From RH-AL1 sp050013235 (lineage in GTDB: Bacteria > Pseudomonadota > Alphaproteobacteria > Rhizobiales > Beijerinckiaceae): a stretch of 64,000 nucleotides of DNA. The stretch lies in the NCBI GenBank assembly GCA_050013235.1, contig JBEKFQ010000015.1, positions 1-64,000 on the forward strand. Direction: 5' to 3'. Of the stretch, positions 55,188-64,000 are shown in pieces; the first letter of the stretch is position 1; the number at the start of each line of letters is the position of its first letter. A program made the position numbers and the translations under genes. The notes below the pieces were generated by a model. That model ran no database searches. It saw only the letters and a program-made list of their open reading frames with translations, and was not told the DNA's origin.

Positions 55188-56012
55188 TCACTCCGCGGAG
55201 CTGCCACCCTGGTCATGGTCACCGTGGTGTTCATGCCGCTCGTGATGTTCGTGCTCCCCCTCGTCGTGATCCCAATGGTGGTGACCCCAATGATGGTGGT
55301 GGTGATGGTGCCAGTGGTGGCCCTCGCCGCCTTCTTCGTGCTCATGGTGCCAAGCGCGATGGCCCTCGTCGCCTTCTTCGTGCTCGTGGTGCCAAGCATG
55401 ATGGCCTTCGTCGCCATCCCTGTGCTCGTGGCGCCATCCTTCGTGCCCGCCTTCATTCTCTTCCTCGCTGGGAACATTGAACGCGGCGTAAAGCAGTTTG
55501 CGGCCTTTAAAGGACACTTCGAGAAGTTTCGGCAGATGTTCTTTCTGCGCGGCGTCGAGGCTCGCGACGAGAGGGATCGTCGCATCGGTCAGGGCTTTCA
55601 GGGCCGTTGCCCGCTCGCTCAGCCATTCGCTCCGGTGTTTCAGCCGGTCGAGCGGGGTAAGCGCGGCGCCATCCTTATGGGCTTCGTGCTCTTTGCCGTG
55701 ATCGTGCCAAAGACCACGAATCGCCGCTTCGACCGGGGTCCATAGCGGGGCTTGCGCGGCAGTGAGTTCAAGCCCGGCATGCAAGGCCGCCAGCTTGGCG
55801 TCGAACAGGGCTTTGTGAGCCGCGCGCTCTTTTTCCTTGTCCTCCGGCGTCGAGGCTCCAGGCTGGGACGCCGCAGGCTTGGCGGGGGCCGTGGTGGCTT
55901 GCGGCGGGGTTGCGGCTGGCGCGCCCTGGGCGAAACCCGTGACAGGCGCGAGGAAAGCGGTGGATCCGAGCAGTGCTCCGAGGACGAGGCCGGCCGGTAA
56001 GTATTTTGACAT
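55188..56012 (-). CDS. Spy/CpxP-like periplasmic protein with histidine-rich repeat tail
   Basis: A 274-residue protein with a Sec signal peptide (YLPAGLVLGALLGSTAFLAP). The central helical region (about 65-185) resembles the LTXXQ/Spy family: LHAGLELTAAQAPLWTPVE. The C-terminus is extremely His/Glu/Gly-rich and repetitive, with units of about 13 residues such as HEHEEGDEGHRAWH and HEHEEGGEGHHWHH, ending in a His cluster. Such tails bind Zn, Ni or Cu in other proteins. It is likely a periplasmic chaperone or metal store; regulation and partner are unknown. Confidence 0.8.
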   Translation of the reverse strand: MSKYLPAGLVLGALLGSTAFLAPVTGFAQGAPAATPPQATTAPAKPAASQPGASTPEDKEKERAAHKALFDAKLAALHAGLELTAAQAPLWTPVEAAIRGLWHDHGKEHEAHKDGAALTPLDRLKHRSEWLSERATALKALTDATIPLVASLDAAQKEHLPKLLEVSFKGRKLLYAAFNVPSEEENEGGHEGWRHEHRDGDEGHHAWHHEHEEGDEGHRAWHHEHEEGGEGHHWHHHHHHHWGHHHWDHDEGEHEHHERHEHHGDHDQGGSSAE

Positions 56013-56104
56013 TCGAAGTCTCCAAGAGAACAAGACCGCCTCTACATAAGGCGCGAGCCAGCGGAAATCATGGCGGTACCGCCCTATTATTGATCACGTT
56101 TTGA

Positions 56105-57895
56105 TCAACTCTTCGTCATGATTATCCGGAATATCCGGTAGGGCGTGCCGGTCATGGGGACAGGCGTCAACCAGGCTGGGATCTGCCCGGCGAGCAAGAC
56201 GGCGGCGAGACCTCCGGGCGCGCGCTTGGCCAGAGCTTGCGTTTCTCCGAAGCCGGGGCAAATCGCGACATAATTGGCGCCGCGCGCGGTCAGCATGGAA
56301 TAAGCATCTTCCGGCTTGGCCAGCATACTTTCGAGCATCAAAAGATTGCCCGCATTATCCCTGTGGTAGGGCGCGGCGAAGACGCTCATCCCGGTATGAA
56401 CGAGAAAATAGGCACCGGAATCGATGGGCGCCACGATTCGGCCGGGCGGTAGCTCCGCTAGGGCCGTGAAGGACGGGGGGGCGAGGCATTTGTTGCCGGC
56501 GCGGGTGGGCGCCGTCCCGACATCGTCGGGAAGCACGAGGCCCCAAGCCGCCGAGGTGAAGGGGAAGACGAGGCAAAGCGCGAGGAGGGCCAATTCATTC
56601 CGGCCGGCCCGTTTCGCCCGGCCGTGCAGCGCGATGGCCAGCGGCAGGGCGCCGGCGATGGCCAGCGGCGTGACCGATGTAAAAACGCGGATCTGCCAGA
56701 ATCCCACGGCGAGTCCGGTGCCGATGAGGGCGCTCAGCAGGAGGAAACGCTTCGCCGTGATCCCGCGCCAGAGGATCGCGGCCGCGAGCGTGCCGCAAAG
56801 ACCGAGGGCGACGGGCATTAGCGTGAGCAAGGCGCCTTGCGGATCCTCGCGGAAAAAGCGCGGGAAGGGCAGGGATTCCGTGACGTTGGAGAGCCAAACC
56901 GAGCGCACCAGCGGGGCGACATTGGCAAAGGGATCATGCAGGCAGGCGGGATAAAACAAAGCGACATATCCGGCGGCGAGCACGCCAATCCCGCCGGCCG
57001 CGGCCAAGCGTGCGGGGCGTCCGGGCAGGCGGTTCGAGAGCGCGGCCAAGAGCGCGCATCCCGCCGCGCCAATCAGGCCCGCGCCGAGATGAGCCGCCCC
57101 AAACGCATCGCAAACCGGATCGAACCAGCGGTCCGGGGCCACCGTGAGAAGAAAGAAAGGGATCAGGCCGGCAGCGAGGCCAAGCGCGAAAGATCTCAGC
57201 ATCCCGGCCATCGGCGCGCCATGCCAGACCCAAAAGCCAACGGCCATGCCGCAGAGACAGGCGATGAACGGGAGATCCTCGAGATTGATCGAAAGCGAAA
57301 AACCGACGAGCAGACCGGCAAGAAACATCCGGCGCGCCTTGGCGGGATCGAGCGCCTCCAAGGCGGCGATCGTCATGAAAAGCAGCGCGAGAACCTGCGG
57401 GGAATGATGCGCGATGCGGCCGGGCTGAAACTGGACGATGGCGCCGCCGCAGAACAGAGCCGCCGCGATGGCGGGCAGCCGGGCGATGGGGCCAAGTAAA
57501 ACCGTCGCAAGCCGCGCAACGCCGTAAAACAGGCCGAGAAGCAAAAGGAATGGATAAACCAGCCGCGTCAGCTTTTCCGCCAAAACGGGATTCGTGACGA
57601 GTCCGAAGGCCTTGATCAGCAGGGCCAAGGGTAGATCGATCGTCCGCGACCAATGCATGTAAGTGCCGGCGGGCGGATCGAGGCCATAGGCCGTCATGTC
57701 GAACCAATGCTGGCCACCAAGCAGGGCGCGCACCTCGACGAGCCGCATCGCATCGTCGGGATCGTAAAACGCGCCGTGGGTCCAGACCTCGATCAGGCGA
57801 GGCGAGAACATGACGAAGGTGAGGATCGCGGCGCCAAGGACGGCGGCGGCGGTGATCAAGCCGGGGGATGGCGCAACGGCCGGAGCGGCTTTCAA
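56105..57895 (-). CDS. Polytopic membrane protein, glycosyltransferase GT-C-like
   Basis: A 596-residue protein with about twelve to fourteen membrane helices. The first periplasmic loop contains YDPDDAMRL, an acidic motif like that of GT-C oligosaccharyltransferase/mannosyltransferase enzymes, and GTYMHWSRTIDLPLA. The C-terminal part has periplasmic loops with HTGMSVFAAPYHRDN. I infer a lipid-linked sugar transferase or related enzyme; the donor and acceptor are unknown. No glycan cluster adjoins. Confidence 0.65.
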   Translation of the reverse strand: MKAAPAVAPSPGLITAAAVLGAAILTFVMFSPRLIEVWTHGAFYDPDDAMRLVEVRALLGGQHWFDMTAYGLDPPAGTYMHWSRTIDLPLALLIKAFGLVTNPVLAEKLTRLVYPFLLLLGLFYGVARLATVLLGPIARLPAIAAALFCGGAIVQFQPGRIAHHSPQVLALLFMTIAALEALDPAKARRMFLAGLLVGFSLSINLEDLPFIACLCGMAVGFWVWHGAPMAGMLRSFALGLAAGLIPFFLLTVAPDRWFDPVCDAFGAAHLGAGLIGAAGCALLAALSNRLPGRPARLAAAGGIGVLAAGYVALFYPACLHDPFANVAPLVRSVWLSNVTESLPFPRFFREDPQGALLTLMPVALGLCGTLAAAILWRGITAKRFLLLSALIGTGLAVGFWQIRVFTSVTPLAIAGALPLAIALHGRAKRAGRNELALLALCLVFPFTSAAWGLVLPDDVGTAPTRAGNKCLAPPSFTALAELPPGRIVAPIDSGAYFLVHTGMSVFAAPYHRDNAGNLLMLESMLAKPEDAYSMLTARGANYVAICPGFGETQALAKRAPGGLAAVLLAGQIPAWLTPVPMTGTPYRIFRIIMTKS

Positions 57896-58039
57896 CGCGA
57901 GCTTGTGTTCAGCCGGCGCGGCGGATTCTCCGGTGAAAACAGACAGGGCACAGCTCCATCGGCATGCGGGCGCGATGAAGGTTTATGCGCAGGCTTGGCT
58001 TACCAGCGCGTTACTGCCTTGGGTGACGCCGTTTGGGGA

Positions 58040-58185
58040 TCCATCAACCCCCTCACATTGAGGGCGCGAAGCGCGTCTCGAAATGCGAGGGCCTCGCGAG
58101 GCCGGAGCGATCCAAACGCTCCCGCAGTCCGAGGGACCGCCCTCGTGCTTCGAGACGCGTGCTTTGCCCGCTCCTCAGCATGAGG
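58040..58185. repeat. Second dispersed repeat family, copy 2 (large imperfect palindrome)
   Basis: CCCTCACATTGAGGGCGCG...CTCGAAATGCGAGGGC on the left is roughly inverted relative to GCCCTCGTGCTTCGAGACGCG...CTCAGCATGAGGG on the right. Bases 58131-58158 match 38742-38769. It occupies the gap between the two minus-strand genes, in which no coding sequence is supported. Confidence 0.7.
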
Positions 58186-58216
58186 GCTATTGGGAAAGGG
58201 AAGAGCGGCTGGAGAC

Positions 58217-61200
58217 CTACTCCGCTGCCCAGCGGAGCGCGGGCGCGCCGTCGCGCCATTGCGCCAGAAGCGCCTCTTCCCCGGCCTTGGCGGCGAGGCG
58301 GTTGCGTTCTTTCACGTGGCCGTAGCCCTTGATCGACTCGGGCAAAGCGGCGAGGGCCACGGCAATGGCGTGATTGTCATGGGTGAGGCCGCTCATCAGC
58401 TCCGCCATGAGCTTTTCGTAAGCCGCGATGGATTGGCGCTCCACCCGGCGTTCGTTGGTGTAACCGAACGGGTCGAGCAAGCTGCCGCGCAGGTGCTTGC
58501 CCGCCGCGAGCACGGGGAACAACTTGCGCATCCACGGGCCGAAGGCGGTCTTGACCGGCACGCCCTTCTTGTTCCGCCGCGCGAGGACCGGCGGGGCGAG
58601 ATGATAGGTGATCTTCAGATCGCCCTCGAAGGATTCCGCCATCTGCCGGGCAAACGAGCCGTCGCTGTAGAGGCGGGCGATTTCATATTCGTCCTTGATC
58701 GCGAGGAGCTTGAAATAGCCCTTGGCGACGGCCTCGGCGAAACCGGTCAGGCCTGGCGCCAATGCGGTTTCCGCGTTGGCGGCGCGATCCACCAAGGCGC
58801 GGTAGCGCTTGGCGTAACCGGCATTTTGATAGCCGGTGAGGAAGGTTGCGCGCCGCGCGACGATCTCGTCGAACGATTGAGCGGGCGCGTTGCGGCGGGC
58901 GCCGGGCTTGGCGGCGGCGGCGATGACGGCCATGCCGGCCGGGTCGGCCGCGGCGCGGCGGCCCCAGGCGAAGGCCTGGCGGTTCATGTCGATCGCCTCG
59001 CCATTGAGCTCGATGGCGCGCAGGATCGAATCTTCCGACAGGGGGATCAGCCCCTGCTGCCAGGCAAAGCCCAGGGCGAACATATTACCGGCCAGCGAGG
59101 TGCCGAGTAGCGCCGAGGCAATGCCCGTGGCGTCGAGATAGGAAACGCTGGTTCCAGCCGCAAGATTGATGGCTTGCTTGAGGCGGGCGGTGGGCAGATC
59201 GTAATTGGGGTTGCGCGTGAATTCGCCGGGAAAGATTTCGGCCGAGTTCACGACCATCGCGGTGCTGTCGCGGCGGATCGTGGCGAGCACGGATTTGGAG
59301 CCGGTGGCGACGATGTCGCAGCCCAGAATCACATCGGCCTCGCCGGCGGCGATCCGGATGGCGTGGATGTCTTGCGGGCGCTCGGCGATCTTGATGTGGC
59401 TATAGACCGATCCGCCCTTTTGCGCGAGGCCGGCCATGTCCATGATGCCGCAGCCGCGCCCTTCGAGATGGGCGGCCATGCCGAGGATCGCGCCGATGGT
59501 GACGACACCCGTGCCGCCGACGCCGGTCACGACGATGGAATAGGGTTTCGATGTCAGAGGCGCAGGCGCGCGGCGGGGCGGCAGCGGGCGCAAGCCCTCG
59601 GCGGTCTGCGGCGCGAGCTTTTTCGGCTGGGCGCCGCTCACGGTCACGATCGCCGGGCAGAAGCCGCTGACGCAGCTCGTGTCCTTGTTGCAGCTCGTTT
59701 GGTCGATGACGCGTTTGCGGCCGAATTCGGTCTCCAACGGCTGGATCGACACGCAATTGGAGGTGACGCCGCAATCGCCGCAGCCTTCGCAGGCCAATTC
59801 GTTGATGACCACGCGCAGGTCGGGATCGGGCATGGTGCCCTTCTTCCGGCGGCGGCGCATTTCGGCGGCGCACGTCTGATCGTAGATGAGAACGCTGGGG
59901 CCTTGCACCTCGGCGAGGGCTTTTTGAACCGTGTCCAGATTCTCGCGGCCCTCGATCGTGACGCCCTCGGGCCAGCGGATCGACGCCGGATATTTTCCCG
60001 GCTCGTCCGAGACGATGGCGATGGTTTTGACGCCTTCGGCGGCGACTTGCCGGGCGATCATGTCGACGGTCAAGCCGCCTTCGTGGCTTTGGCCACCGGT
60101 CATCGCGACGGCGTCGTTGAACAGGATTTTATAGGTGATGTTCGTCTTGGCGGCGACGGCCCAGCGAATCGCCAGCGTGCCGGAATGATTATAGGTGCCG
60201 TCGCCCAAATTCTGGAACACGTGGCCGCGCTTCGAGAACGGTGCCTCGCCGATCCAATTCGCGCCCTCGCCACCCATTTGGGTGAAACCTTCGGTGCCGC
60301 GATCCATCGCTTGCACCATGTAATGGCAGCCGATGCCGGCATAGGCCCGCGAGCCCTCGGGAACGGCGGTCGAGGAATTATGCGGGCAGCCCGAGCAGAA
60401 ATAGGGCGTGCGCGAGGCAATATCCGTCAGGCCGCGAACCGCGCCCTGGATGCGCTCCAACCGGTCGAGCAATTTGGCGAGATCGATATTCGGCGTATGG
60501 CGCATGATGCGGCGGCCGATGGCAATGGCGATGTCGTTGATGTCGAGCGCGCCATGCGGCGGAAACAGCGGCGCGCCGGTTTCGTCGGCCTTGCCGATGC
60601 AAACGGGCCGCTGCGCCAGCCCATAGAGCTGCTCGCGGACCTGGGTTTCGATCAGGGATCGTTTTTCCTCGACAACCATGATCGTCTCGAGCCCTTCGGC
60701 GAAGGCCTTGAGACCTTCGGGCTCGACCGGCCAGGGACAGGCGAGCTTGTAGAGCCGGATGCCGTAGGCATTGGCCTTGACCTCGTCGATCCCCAAAGCC
60801 TCGAGCGCCTGGCGGACATCGAGATAGGCCTTGCCCACCGTCACAATGCCGAGCCGCGCCTTGGGACCGCCGGAGAGAATGATTTTATTGAGCTTGTTCG
60901 CGCGCAGAAAGCCATGGATCGCGGCGAGCTTGTCGCGCGTCAGCCGGACGTCTTGATCGAGGACCGAATCGTTGGGACGGATATTGAGACCGCCGGGCGG
61001 CAGAGCGACGTCGAGGGGAAGCTGGTAGGAAAAGCGATCCAGCGAGGCGTCGATGGACGCCGTCGATTCGATCGTGTCCTTGACGCATTTGATCCCGGTC
61101 CACGTCCCGGTATAGCGGCTCATGGCGATGCCCATGAGACCGTAATCGATGATCTCCTGCACGCCGGCCGGCGAGAGAATGGGCATCATCATATCGGCGA

Positions 61201-61831
61201 AAATGAATTCCGACTGATGCGCCGTGCTCGAGGATTCCGCGAGGTGGTCGTCGCCCATCAAGGCGAGCACGCCGCCGAGCGCGGAGGTGCCGGCGAGATT
61301 GGCATGGCGGAACACATCGCCGGAGCGGTCGACGCCGGGGCCCTTGCCGTACCAGAGCGAAAACACGCCGTCGTAACGGCCTTCGCCGCGCATTTCGGCC
61401 TGCTGCGCGCCCCAAACGGCGGTGGCGGCGAGGTCTTCGTTCAAGCCGGGCTCGAACGTGATGGCGGCGGCGTCGAGAACCTTTTTCGCGGAGAATAGAT
61501 TGGAATCCAGCCGGCCGAGCGGAGAGCCCCGGTAACCCGAAACGAAACCGGCGGTGTCGTGACCCGCGCGGCGGTCGATCTCGCGTTGCATGAGAAGCAG
61601 GCGAACGACGGCCTGGGCGCCGGAAACGAAAATACGATCCTTCCTCAGATCGAATTTGTCGGCGAGCGTGGTCGTGGAAAGGTCCGGCCTCGGCTGGACG
61701 ATGGCGCGCAGAGCGGCGGCGCCCTTGGCCCCAGAGAAAGAAAAGCGCGGGCCGAACTCCGTCCCGCCGGATGCGCTATCGTCCGCGCGAAAACCCTCGT
61801 CACGGCGCGAGCCGGAAAACCTATCGGTCAT
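58217..61831 (-). CDS. Indolepyruvate ferredoxin oxidoreductase, fused alpha/beta type
   Basis: A 1204-residue enzyme that oxidatively decarboxylates aryl pyruvates using TPP, CoA and ferredoxin. The N-terminal part binds TPP (FVSGYRGSPLGRLD and, further on, YTFSC-type motif as PYFCSGCPHNSS). A cysteine-rich segment ACEGCGDCGVTSNC with NKDTSCVSGFCP holds the iron-sulfur clusters, and the C-terminal gamma-like domain starts IVVTGVGGTGVVTIGAI. IorA and IorB-type domains are fused, as in many proteobacteria. ATG 61831 is my choice; in-frame starts to 61957 exist. Confidence 0.9.
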   Translation of the reverse strand: MTDRFSGSRRDEGFRADDSASGGTEFGPRFSFSGAKGAAALRAIVQPRPDLSTTTLADKFDLRKDRIFVSGAQAVVRLLLMQREIDRRAGHDTAGFVSGYRGSPLGRLDSNLFSAKKVLDAAAITFEPGLNEDLAATAVWGAQQAEMRGEGRYDGVFSLWYGKGPGVDRSGDVFRHANLAGTSALGGVLALMGDDHLAESSSTAHQSEFIFADMMMPILSPAGVQEIIDYGLMGIAMSRYTGTWTGIKCVKDTIESTASIDASLDRFSYQLPLDVALPPGGLNIRPNDSVLDQDVRLTRDKLAAIHGFLRANKLNKIILSGGPKARLGIVTVGKAYLDVRQALEALGIDEVKANAYGIRLYKLACPWPVEPEGLKAFAEGLETIMVVEEKRSLIETQVREQLYGLAQRPVCIGKADETGAPLFPPHGALDINDIAIAIGRRIMRHTPNIDLAKLLDRLERIQGAVRGLTDIASRTPYFCSGCPHNSSTAVPEGSRAYAGIGCHYMVQAMDRGTEGFTQMGGEGANWIGEAPFSKRGHVFQNLGDGTYNHSGTLAIRWAVAAKTNITYKILFNDAVAMTGGQSHEGGLTVDMIARQVAAEGVKTIAIVSDEPGKYPASIRWPEGVTIEGRENLDTVQKALAEVQGPSVLIYDQTCAAEMRRRRKKGTMPDPDLRVVINELACEGCGDCGVTSNCVSIQPLETEFGRKRVIDQTSCNKDTSCVSGFCPAIVTVSGAQPKKLAPQTAEGLRPLPPRRAPAPLTSKPYSIVVTGVGGTGVVTIGAILGMAAHLEGRGCGIMDMAGLAQKGGSVYSHIKIAERPQDIHAIRIAAGEADVILGCDIVATGSKSVLATIRRDSTAMVVNSAEIFPGEFTRNPNYDLPTARLKQAINLAAGTSVSYLDATGIASALLGTSLAGNMFALGFAWQQGLIPLSEDSILRAIELNGEAIDMNRQAFAWGRRAAADPAGMAVIAAAAKPGARRNAPAQSFDEIVARRATFLTGYQNAGYAKRYRALVDRAANAETALAPGLTGFAEAVAKGYFKLLAIKDEYEIARLYSDGSFARQMAESFEGDLKITYHLAPPVLARRNKKGVPVKTAFGPWMRKLFPVLAAGKHLRGSLLDPFGYTNERRVERQSIAAYEKLMAELMSGLTHDNHAIAVALAALPESIKGYGHVKERNRLAAKAGEEALLAQWRDGAPALRWAAE

Positions 61832-62225
61832 TCCGTCCACCGTTGACCTTGGCATGCTGAGCGCACGCCCCTTGCCGAGGATGCAATTTGACTGAAGCGC
61901 GGATGACGAGGCCCCCTCTACCGCAAAACTGGACCCTAGGACTACGCCATTCATCATTTTGAAACCAGATTGGGCGGCGCTTTGGCCGGTAACCTTTTGT
62001 GTATCTTTGTATCAAACCAGGCGAATCGGAGGCGCCGGCCGGCCGGTCCGGGTTCGCTCTCTGGTAGAAAACACTATATTTTTCAGAGATGTAGAAAATT
62101 AGCAGTTTAGAGAGGCCTTGCAACAACCTGGGATAAGCCGTTATAGGCTGGGGGCAGCGTGGTTGCGGGGGACCAGACTATTTTCATACCGGTGGTGGAC
62201 TGCGGGGGCGAACGGAAACGATTTG
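61832..62225. other. Divergent promoter region of ior and the GT21-like gene
   Basis: About 390 bases with AT-rich stretches near 61985-62010 and 62065-62105 (AAAACACTATATTTTTCAG). No gene or operator was recognised. An in-frame extension of the GT21-like gene back to 62118 has no conserved content. Confidence 0.45.
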
Positions 62226-63386
62226 ATGATAATCTCGATCATTGCGGCGGCTTGGTGGGTGTCGGCCCTGGGTGTTTTTCTCCTGTCAGCGGTCTGCGTT
62301 CTGCTCCAGCCTTCGATTCAACGGCGTAGGACGGCTCGCCGGGACCAGCCGCCGGTTTCCGTGATTCTGCCGGTCAAGTTGGTCAATCCCGGTTTCGAGC
62401 GTGCGCAGGCCTCCGCCTTTAAGCAGGACTATCCCTCTTACGAGGTCTTGATCAGCGCGGCCGAGACGGAGTCGTCCGCGCTTGCGATCATGCAAAGGCT
62501 CGCCGGCCAATCCGCGATCCCCGCCCGGATCCTCCATTCCCGCGAGACGGCGGCGGTCAGTCCGAAGCTCAATACGATGACCCCGTCTTTCGCGGCGGCC
62601 CGGCATGATTTTCTGCTCACGAAGGATTCCAACATCACCTTCGCGCCGGACACGATTTCGAATCTGATGGAAAGCTTTGGACCCGGAGTCGGTCTCGTCT
62701 GCGCGGTGCCGGTGGCGTTGCGGCCGGAGACGCTGGCGGGCATGATCGAGGCGACCTTGATCAATCGCGATGCCCGTCTGCTCCTCACGACTTCGGCTTT
62801 CGGCAAGGGATTTGGGGTCGGCAAGGTCATGCTGTTCCGCCGGAGCGATCTGGAGCGGGCGGGTGGTGTGTCCGTCCTCGCTCATACGATCGCGGAGGAT
62901 AGCGCGCTGCAAAAGGGCATGGCTACAATTGGGCTCAAGACCGTTTTCGCTGGCGTTCCCGTCGATCAGGAGATCGGGGCGCGGCGCCTGCGCGATGTCT
63001 ATGACCGGCAGGCCCGTTGGGCCGCGATCCGGCGGATGGAAGTCCCGATTTCGTTTCCATTCGAGCCGATCGCTTGCGCTTTGCCGGCAGCAATCGCCGG
63101 CGGGCTGGCGGCGCCGTTGATTGGTCTGAGTGCGATGGATGGATTTGGCTTGACGATCACCGGTTACATCTTGGCAGAGGTTGGTGTATCTGTTTGTAAA
63201 CGCTGGACTATTTCGCCGTGGGCGCCGGTTGCGTTCTTGGCTCGGGATGTCATTTTGCTCGCCGCTTGGGCCGCGGCTTGGACAACGCGCGAAGTGGTTT
63301 GGGCCGGGCAGCGGAAGGTCGTCCACGCCCCGCGTGGGCGGAAGTGCAAGACTCCCGTTAGCGCAGAAGGCGTAAAGCTCCCGTAG
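62226..63386 (+). CDS. Ceramide glucosyltransferase-like glycosyltransferase (GT21)
   Basis: A 386-residue membrane glycosyltransferase. The N-terminal helix (SIIAAAWWVSALGVFLLSAV) precedes a GT-A domain with PVSVILPVKLVN. The donor motif corresponding to D(D/S)DxxV reads LLTKDSNITFAPDT, and the (Q/R)xxRW acceptor motif is present as DRQARWAAIRR. Hydrophobic segments near the C-terminus follow. Family members glucosylate ceramide or related lipids. The convergent neighbour is a fatty-acid hydroxylase, suggesting sphingolipid or hydroxylated-lipid modification. ATG 62226 is chosen for the first helix. Confidence 0.82.
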   Translation: MIISIIAAAWWVSALGVFLLSAVCVLLQPSIQRRRTARRDQPPVSVILPVKLVNPGFERAQASAFKQDYPSYEVLISAAETESSALAIMQRLAGQSAIPARILHSRETAAVSPKLNTMTPSFAAARHDFLLTKDSNITFAPDTISNLMESFGPGVGLVCAVPVALRPETLAGMIEATLINRDARLLLTTSAFGKGFGVGKVMLFRRSDLERAGGVSVLAHTIAEDSALQKGMATIGLKTVFAGVPVDQEIGARRLRDVYDRQARWAAIRRMEVPISFPFEPIACALPAAIAGGLAAPLIGLSAMDGFGLTITGYILAEVGVSVCKRWTISPWAPVAFLARDVILLAAWAAAWTTREVVWAGQRKVVHAPRGRKCKTPVSAEGVKLP

Positions 63387-63440
63387 GGGCGGAGGGCATA
63401 AAGCTTGCCCCTCGCGCGGGGCTGTTTGGAAAAACGAGCG

Positions 63441-64000
63441 TTACTGCTTCGGCTTGTCCGCCGTGCCGAACACGAAATCCCAATAAGGTGCGCTCACTCC
63501 GAAGCTTTTTTCCGGATCGCGGAAATGGTGCAATAGGTGCAGCCGGCGCAGCGTCAAGCCGAGCTTGGTCGTGGGTTGGGCGTGGTGCGTGTAATAATGG
63601 ACCATGTCGTAGACGAGATAGCCGATGATGAAGCCCATCAAAACCGGAGAGCGTAGCGTCGAGCCGAACACCAATGTGATCAAGGCGAAGGCGATGGCCA
63701 TGATCGGGCCGGAGAGCAGAACCGGCATCACGAGCCGCAGCGGATCGCTGGGATGATCGTGATGAACGCCGTGAATCAAGAAGTGCAGACGCTTTCCGTA
63801 GCGGCCTGGAAATTCCCAATGGAAGAGATAACGGTGGCCGAAATATTCGATCAACGTCCAGATGACATAGCCGAGTATGGTGGCGCCCGCGACGGCCAAC
63901 GGCGGCATCGAAGAGGCGCTGATGTAGCCGAGTAGCAGGACAACCGGCACATAAACGATCAAAGGCACGGTCCAATGCACGCGCGACAATTTGTCGAGCA
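63441..64000 (-). CDS. Fatty acid hydroxylase / sterol desaturase family protein, 5' end outside the window
   Basis: A membrane di-iron oxygenase, at least 186 residues, with its beginning beyond the right edge. The histidine boxes are HRYLFH, HGVHHDH, HYYTHH and LHLLHHFRD, as in FA2H-type fatty-acid 2-hydroxylases. Four hydrophobic helices alternate with them. A TTG at 63989 could start a shorter form, but the frame remains open to the edge (LDKLSRVHW), so the true start is probably further out. It lies convergent to the GT21-like gene. Confidence 0.85.
   Translation of the reverse strand, partial: LDKLSRVHWTVPLIVYVPVVLLLGYISASSMPPLAVAGATILGYVIWTLIEYFGHRYLFHWEFPGRYGKRLHFLIHGVHHDHPSDPLRLVMPVLLSGPIMAIAFALITLVFGSTLRSPVLMGFIIGYLVYDMVHYYTHHAQPTTKLGLTLRRLHLLHHFRDPEKSFGVSAPYWDFVFGTADKPKQ

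Noticed and set aside
59174..61498. 774-residue open frame antisense to the indolepyruvate oxidoreductase
   Set aside because: The opposite strand carries the Fe-S and TPP motifs; this frame is a GC-driven shadow.

Overview
The window is GC-rich DNA from an alphaproteobacterium, most likely a member of the Hyphomicrobiales (Rhizobiales) near Beijerinckiaceae or Methylobacteriaceae. The clues are the ChvG/ChvI two-component pair, an HprK/EIIA/HPr regulatory PTS without sugar permease, a NrsF-type anti-sigma protein with its SigF-like ECF sigma factor, a DnaG primase without the usual zinc ligands, and dispersed RIME-like palindromic repeats. A protein fusing an MfnB-like domain (MfnB is a methanofuran biosynthesis enzyme in methylotrophs and methanogens) to dihydroneopterin aldolase hints at methylotroph ancestry. 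The taxonomic placement is inference. I saw no rRNA, tRNA, CRISPR array or complete insertion sequence.

Layout. 0-12 kb: a PanE-family reductase, FxsA, the envelope/housekeeping run cpoB-tilS-ftsH, a large SUV3-like RNA helicase, ThpR, and a TesA-type esterase whose start codon overlaps that of a divergent YbbA-type ABC ATPase. 12-20 kb: YggT, a chemoreceptor with a C-terminal CheR-tether-like pentapeptide, the folate operon (MfnB-like/FolB fusion, folP, folK), and hprK, EIIA, HPr. 20-26 kb: glutathione transferase without a normal start codon, extensin-like lipoprotein, ArfB-like hydrolase, PAS-GGDEF cyclase, aroQ, then a stress module: ECF sigma factor, NrsF and a small secreted Cys-rich protein, preceded by a sequence matching the SigF promoter consensus. 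26-28.5 kb: an AT-richer accessory patch with a truncated MOSC gene, a GMC oxidoreductase and a tiny membrane protein. 28.5-35 kb: phhB, rpoD, dnaG, panB, yqeY. 35-44 kb: conserved small proteins, ChvG/ChvI, a HugZ-like protein, a CAP lipoprotein and a large MscS channel. 44-48 kb: a TetR-controlled EmrAB-type efflux module whose membrane fusion gene carries a frameshift. 48-64 kb: Uup-type ABC-F ATPase, UDP-glucose dehydrogenase, a sulfotransferase, aspartate aminotransferase, a His-rich CpxP-like protein, a polytopic glycosyltransferase-like protein, fused indolepyruvate ferredoxin oxidoreductase, and a ceramide-glucosyltransferase-like/fatty-acid-hydroxylase pair at the right edge.

The strongest items for follow-up are: the MfnB-like domain that has lost its catalytic lysines while fused to an apparently intact FolB; the sigF-nrsF-Cys-rich module with an exact GTAACC-N16-CGAA site; seven copies of a palindromic repeat whose TAGAGC termini supply the stop codon of neighbouring genes; a DnaG lacking all four zinc ligands; and the His-rich periplasmic protein. 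Most other loci are ordinary chromosomal genes. Family assignments come from reading motifs by eye; no database search was run.
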